A DNA stretch of 6,205 nt, from contig JAPOYQ010000273.1 in the NCBI GenBank assembly GCA_026706505.1, positions 1 to 6,205 on the forward strand, written 5' to 3'. The position numbers and the translations under genes are program-made. Source of the stretch: Gemmatimonadota bacterium. GTDB taxonomy: Bacteria > Latescibacterota > UBA2968 > UBA8231. Shown here piece by piece: positions 5,195-6,205 of the stretch (the first letter of the stretch is position 1; every line of letters begins with the position of its first letter). A model generated the notes under the pieces. It was not told where the DNA came from. It worked only from the letters and a program-made list of their open reading frames with translations, and did not search any database.

Positions 5195-6205
5195 ATGTCT
5201 GAAGACGTCCAAACCGAAGATCCACAGGTCGAAAAACGGGCTTTTCAAACCGAGGTCCAACAGCTACTCCACCTGTTGGTTCACTCGCTGTACACGCAAA
5301 AAGAGATTTTCTTGCGCGAGCTGATTTCCAACGCCTCAGACGCGCTGGACAAAATCCACCACCGCTCGCTGACCGACCGCAATATCCTCGACCCAGACGC
5401 CGAATTGGACATTGAGATCGAGGTATCGAGCAGCAACAAGACCCTGACGATCCGCGACCGCGGAATCGGCATGACCCGCGACGAGGTCAATGAAAATATC
5501 GGCACCATTGCCCGCTCTGGCTCGGCCGAGTTTGCCCAACAGCTAGCCGATGCCGACGACGAGCAAGAAAAGCTCAAGCTGATCGGCCAATTCGGAGTGG
5601 GTTTCTACTCGGTCTTCATGGTCGCCGACCGAGTAGTGATCACCACGCGCGCGGCCGACCCAGAAGCCGACGGGGTGCTGTGGGAATCTACCGGCGACGG
5701 AGCCTACACTCTATCCCACGCCGACAAAGCCGACCGCGGCACTGAGATCAAGATCTACATCCGCTCGGACTGCGAGGAATTTCTCGACGCCCACCGGCTA
5801 GAGGCCATCATCCGTAAGCACTCGGATTTTGTCGCCTATCCCATCAAGGTCGCTGGCAAACAAGTCAACGACACGGCCGCGCTGTGGACCCGGCCGCGCA
5901 ACGAAATCACCCCCGAGCAGTACAACGAATTTTACACGCACCTGACCGGCGATCCCGACGAACCGCTCGCGCGCGAGCACATCGTCGTGGATGTGCCGAT
6001 CCAATTTTACGCCGTGCTCTACATCCCCAAGCGCGCACCGATCCAATGGCTACACACAGAGCCGACGATCTCGCTCAACCTGCACGTCGCGCGGGTCTTT
6101 ATCCAAGACGACTGCAAGGAGCTTTTGCCGCTGTGGCTGCGCTTTGTGCGCGGCGTGGTTGACTGCGACGATCTGCCGCTCAACGTCTCGCGCGAAACCC
6201 TCCAG
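5195..6205 (+). CDS. htpG: HtpG (bacterial Hsp90) molecular chaperone, 3' part missing
   Basis: The first 337 residues of HtpG, the bacterial Hsp90, a cytosolic ATP-dependent dimeric chaperone; the full protein is usually a little over 600 residues, so the end lies beyond this window. The N-terminal GHKL ATPase domain is complete: FLRELISNASDALDKI (residues 39-54, with Glu42 and Asn46 as catalytic and Mg-binding residues), DRGIGMT (88-94, Asp88 contacts adenine), and the lid motif GQFGVGFYS (131-139). The middle domain follows, with RVFIQDDCKELLP, LRFVRGVVDCDDLPLNVSRETLQ at the end. Most bacterial HtpG proteins have Asn after the Asp of D-x-G-I-G-M; here it is Arg89, a position that varies in Hsp90. 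The start ATG 5195 has AAAGGAG 10 bases upstream and leaves a 15-residue N-terminal tail before the conserved FQTEV. No heat-shock-type promoter could be recognised in the 120-base upstream gap. Gene name is confident. Confidence 0.96.
   Translation, partial: MSEDVQTEDPQVEKRAFQTEVQQLLHLLVHSLYTQKEIFLRELISNASDALDKIHHRSLTDRNILDPDAELDIEIEVSSSNKTLTIRDRGIGMTRDEVNENIGTIARSGSAEFAQQLADADDEQEKLKLIGQFGVGFYSVFMVADRVVITTRAADPEADGVLWESTGDGAYTLSHADKADRGTEIKIYIRSDCEEFLDAHRLEAIIRKHSDFVAYPIKVAGKQVNDTAALWTRPRNEITPEQYNEFYTHLTGDPDEPLAREHIVVDVPIQFYAVLYIPKRAPIQWLHTEPTISLNLHVARVFIQDDCKELLPLWLRFVRGVVDCDDLPLNVSRETLQ

Noticed and set aside
5458..5475. Arg in place of Asn in the HtpG D-x-G-I-G-M motif
   Set aside because: This position varies among Hsp90 proteins and the catalytic Asp, both glycines and Met are present; it does not suggest loss of function.
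5798..6162. Open frames overlapping htpG in other frames
   Set aside because: htpG in frame from 5195 has unbroken conserved Hsp90 sequence to the window end, so these are shadows.

Overview
The window looks like a piece of chromosome from an uncultured, GC-rich bacterium. The phylum cannot be fixed from the sequence. The right-hand third (about 3830 to 6205) is GC-rich: two 60-base samples counted by hand gave 38/60 at 4141-4200 and 40/60 at 5341-5400. It carries two conserved genes, a geranylgeranyl-reductase-family flavoprotein (minus strand) and a divergently transcribed HtpG/Hsp90 chaperone (plus strand, cut off by the window end). The left two thirds (1 to about 3830) look more AT-rich (26/60 at 2041-2100, 32/60 at 3301-3360) and hold small accessory-type genes, all on the minus strand.

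In order of transcription on the minus strand, the layout starts with the flavoprotein reductase (3833-5074) and a 175-base gap. Next comes a two-gene unit that looks like a toxin-antitoxin module, DUF4258-like then DUF2283-like, with a 4-base ATGA overlap (3131-3657). A 155-base gap follows, holding a large inverted repeat with two nested hairpins (about 3010-3092); its ends resemble integron attC sites. Next is a Nudix hydrolase (2352-2975), overlapping by 14 bases the start of a sugar-phosphate isomerase/epimerase-like TIM-barrel protein (1541-2365). A DUF6817-like, HD-domain-like protein (921-1472) follows, and last a secreted alpha/beta hydrolase of the predicted-peptidase/esterase type (129-851). 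On the plus strand htpG begins at 5195.

Functionally, the Nudix and isomerase genes are the only pair, apart from the toxin-antitoxin genes, whose overlap implies coupled expression. DUF6817 and the hydrolase follow at 68- and 69-base gaps and could be read from the same transcript, but nothing ties the four into a known pathway. The three gene starts in the left part that were ambiguous (hydrolase, isomerase, DUF4258) are discussed under their genes. No RNA genes, CRISPR arrays, transposase genes or integrase gene were seen, and no convincing intrinsic terminator. The first 128 bases hold no recognisable gene.

The most unusual element is the attC-like palindrome directly downstream of the toxin-antitoxin pair. 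No wholly new system can be claimed from the sequence alone.
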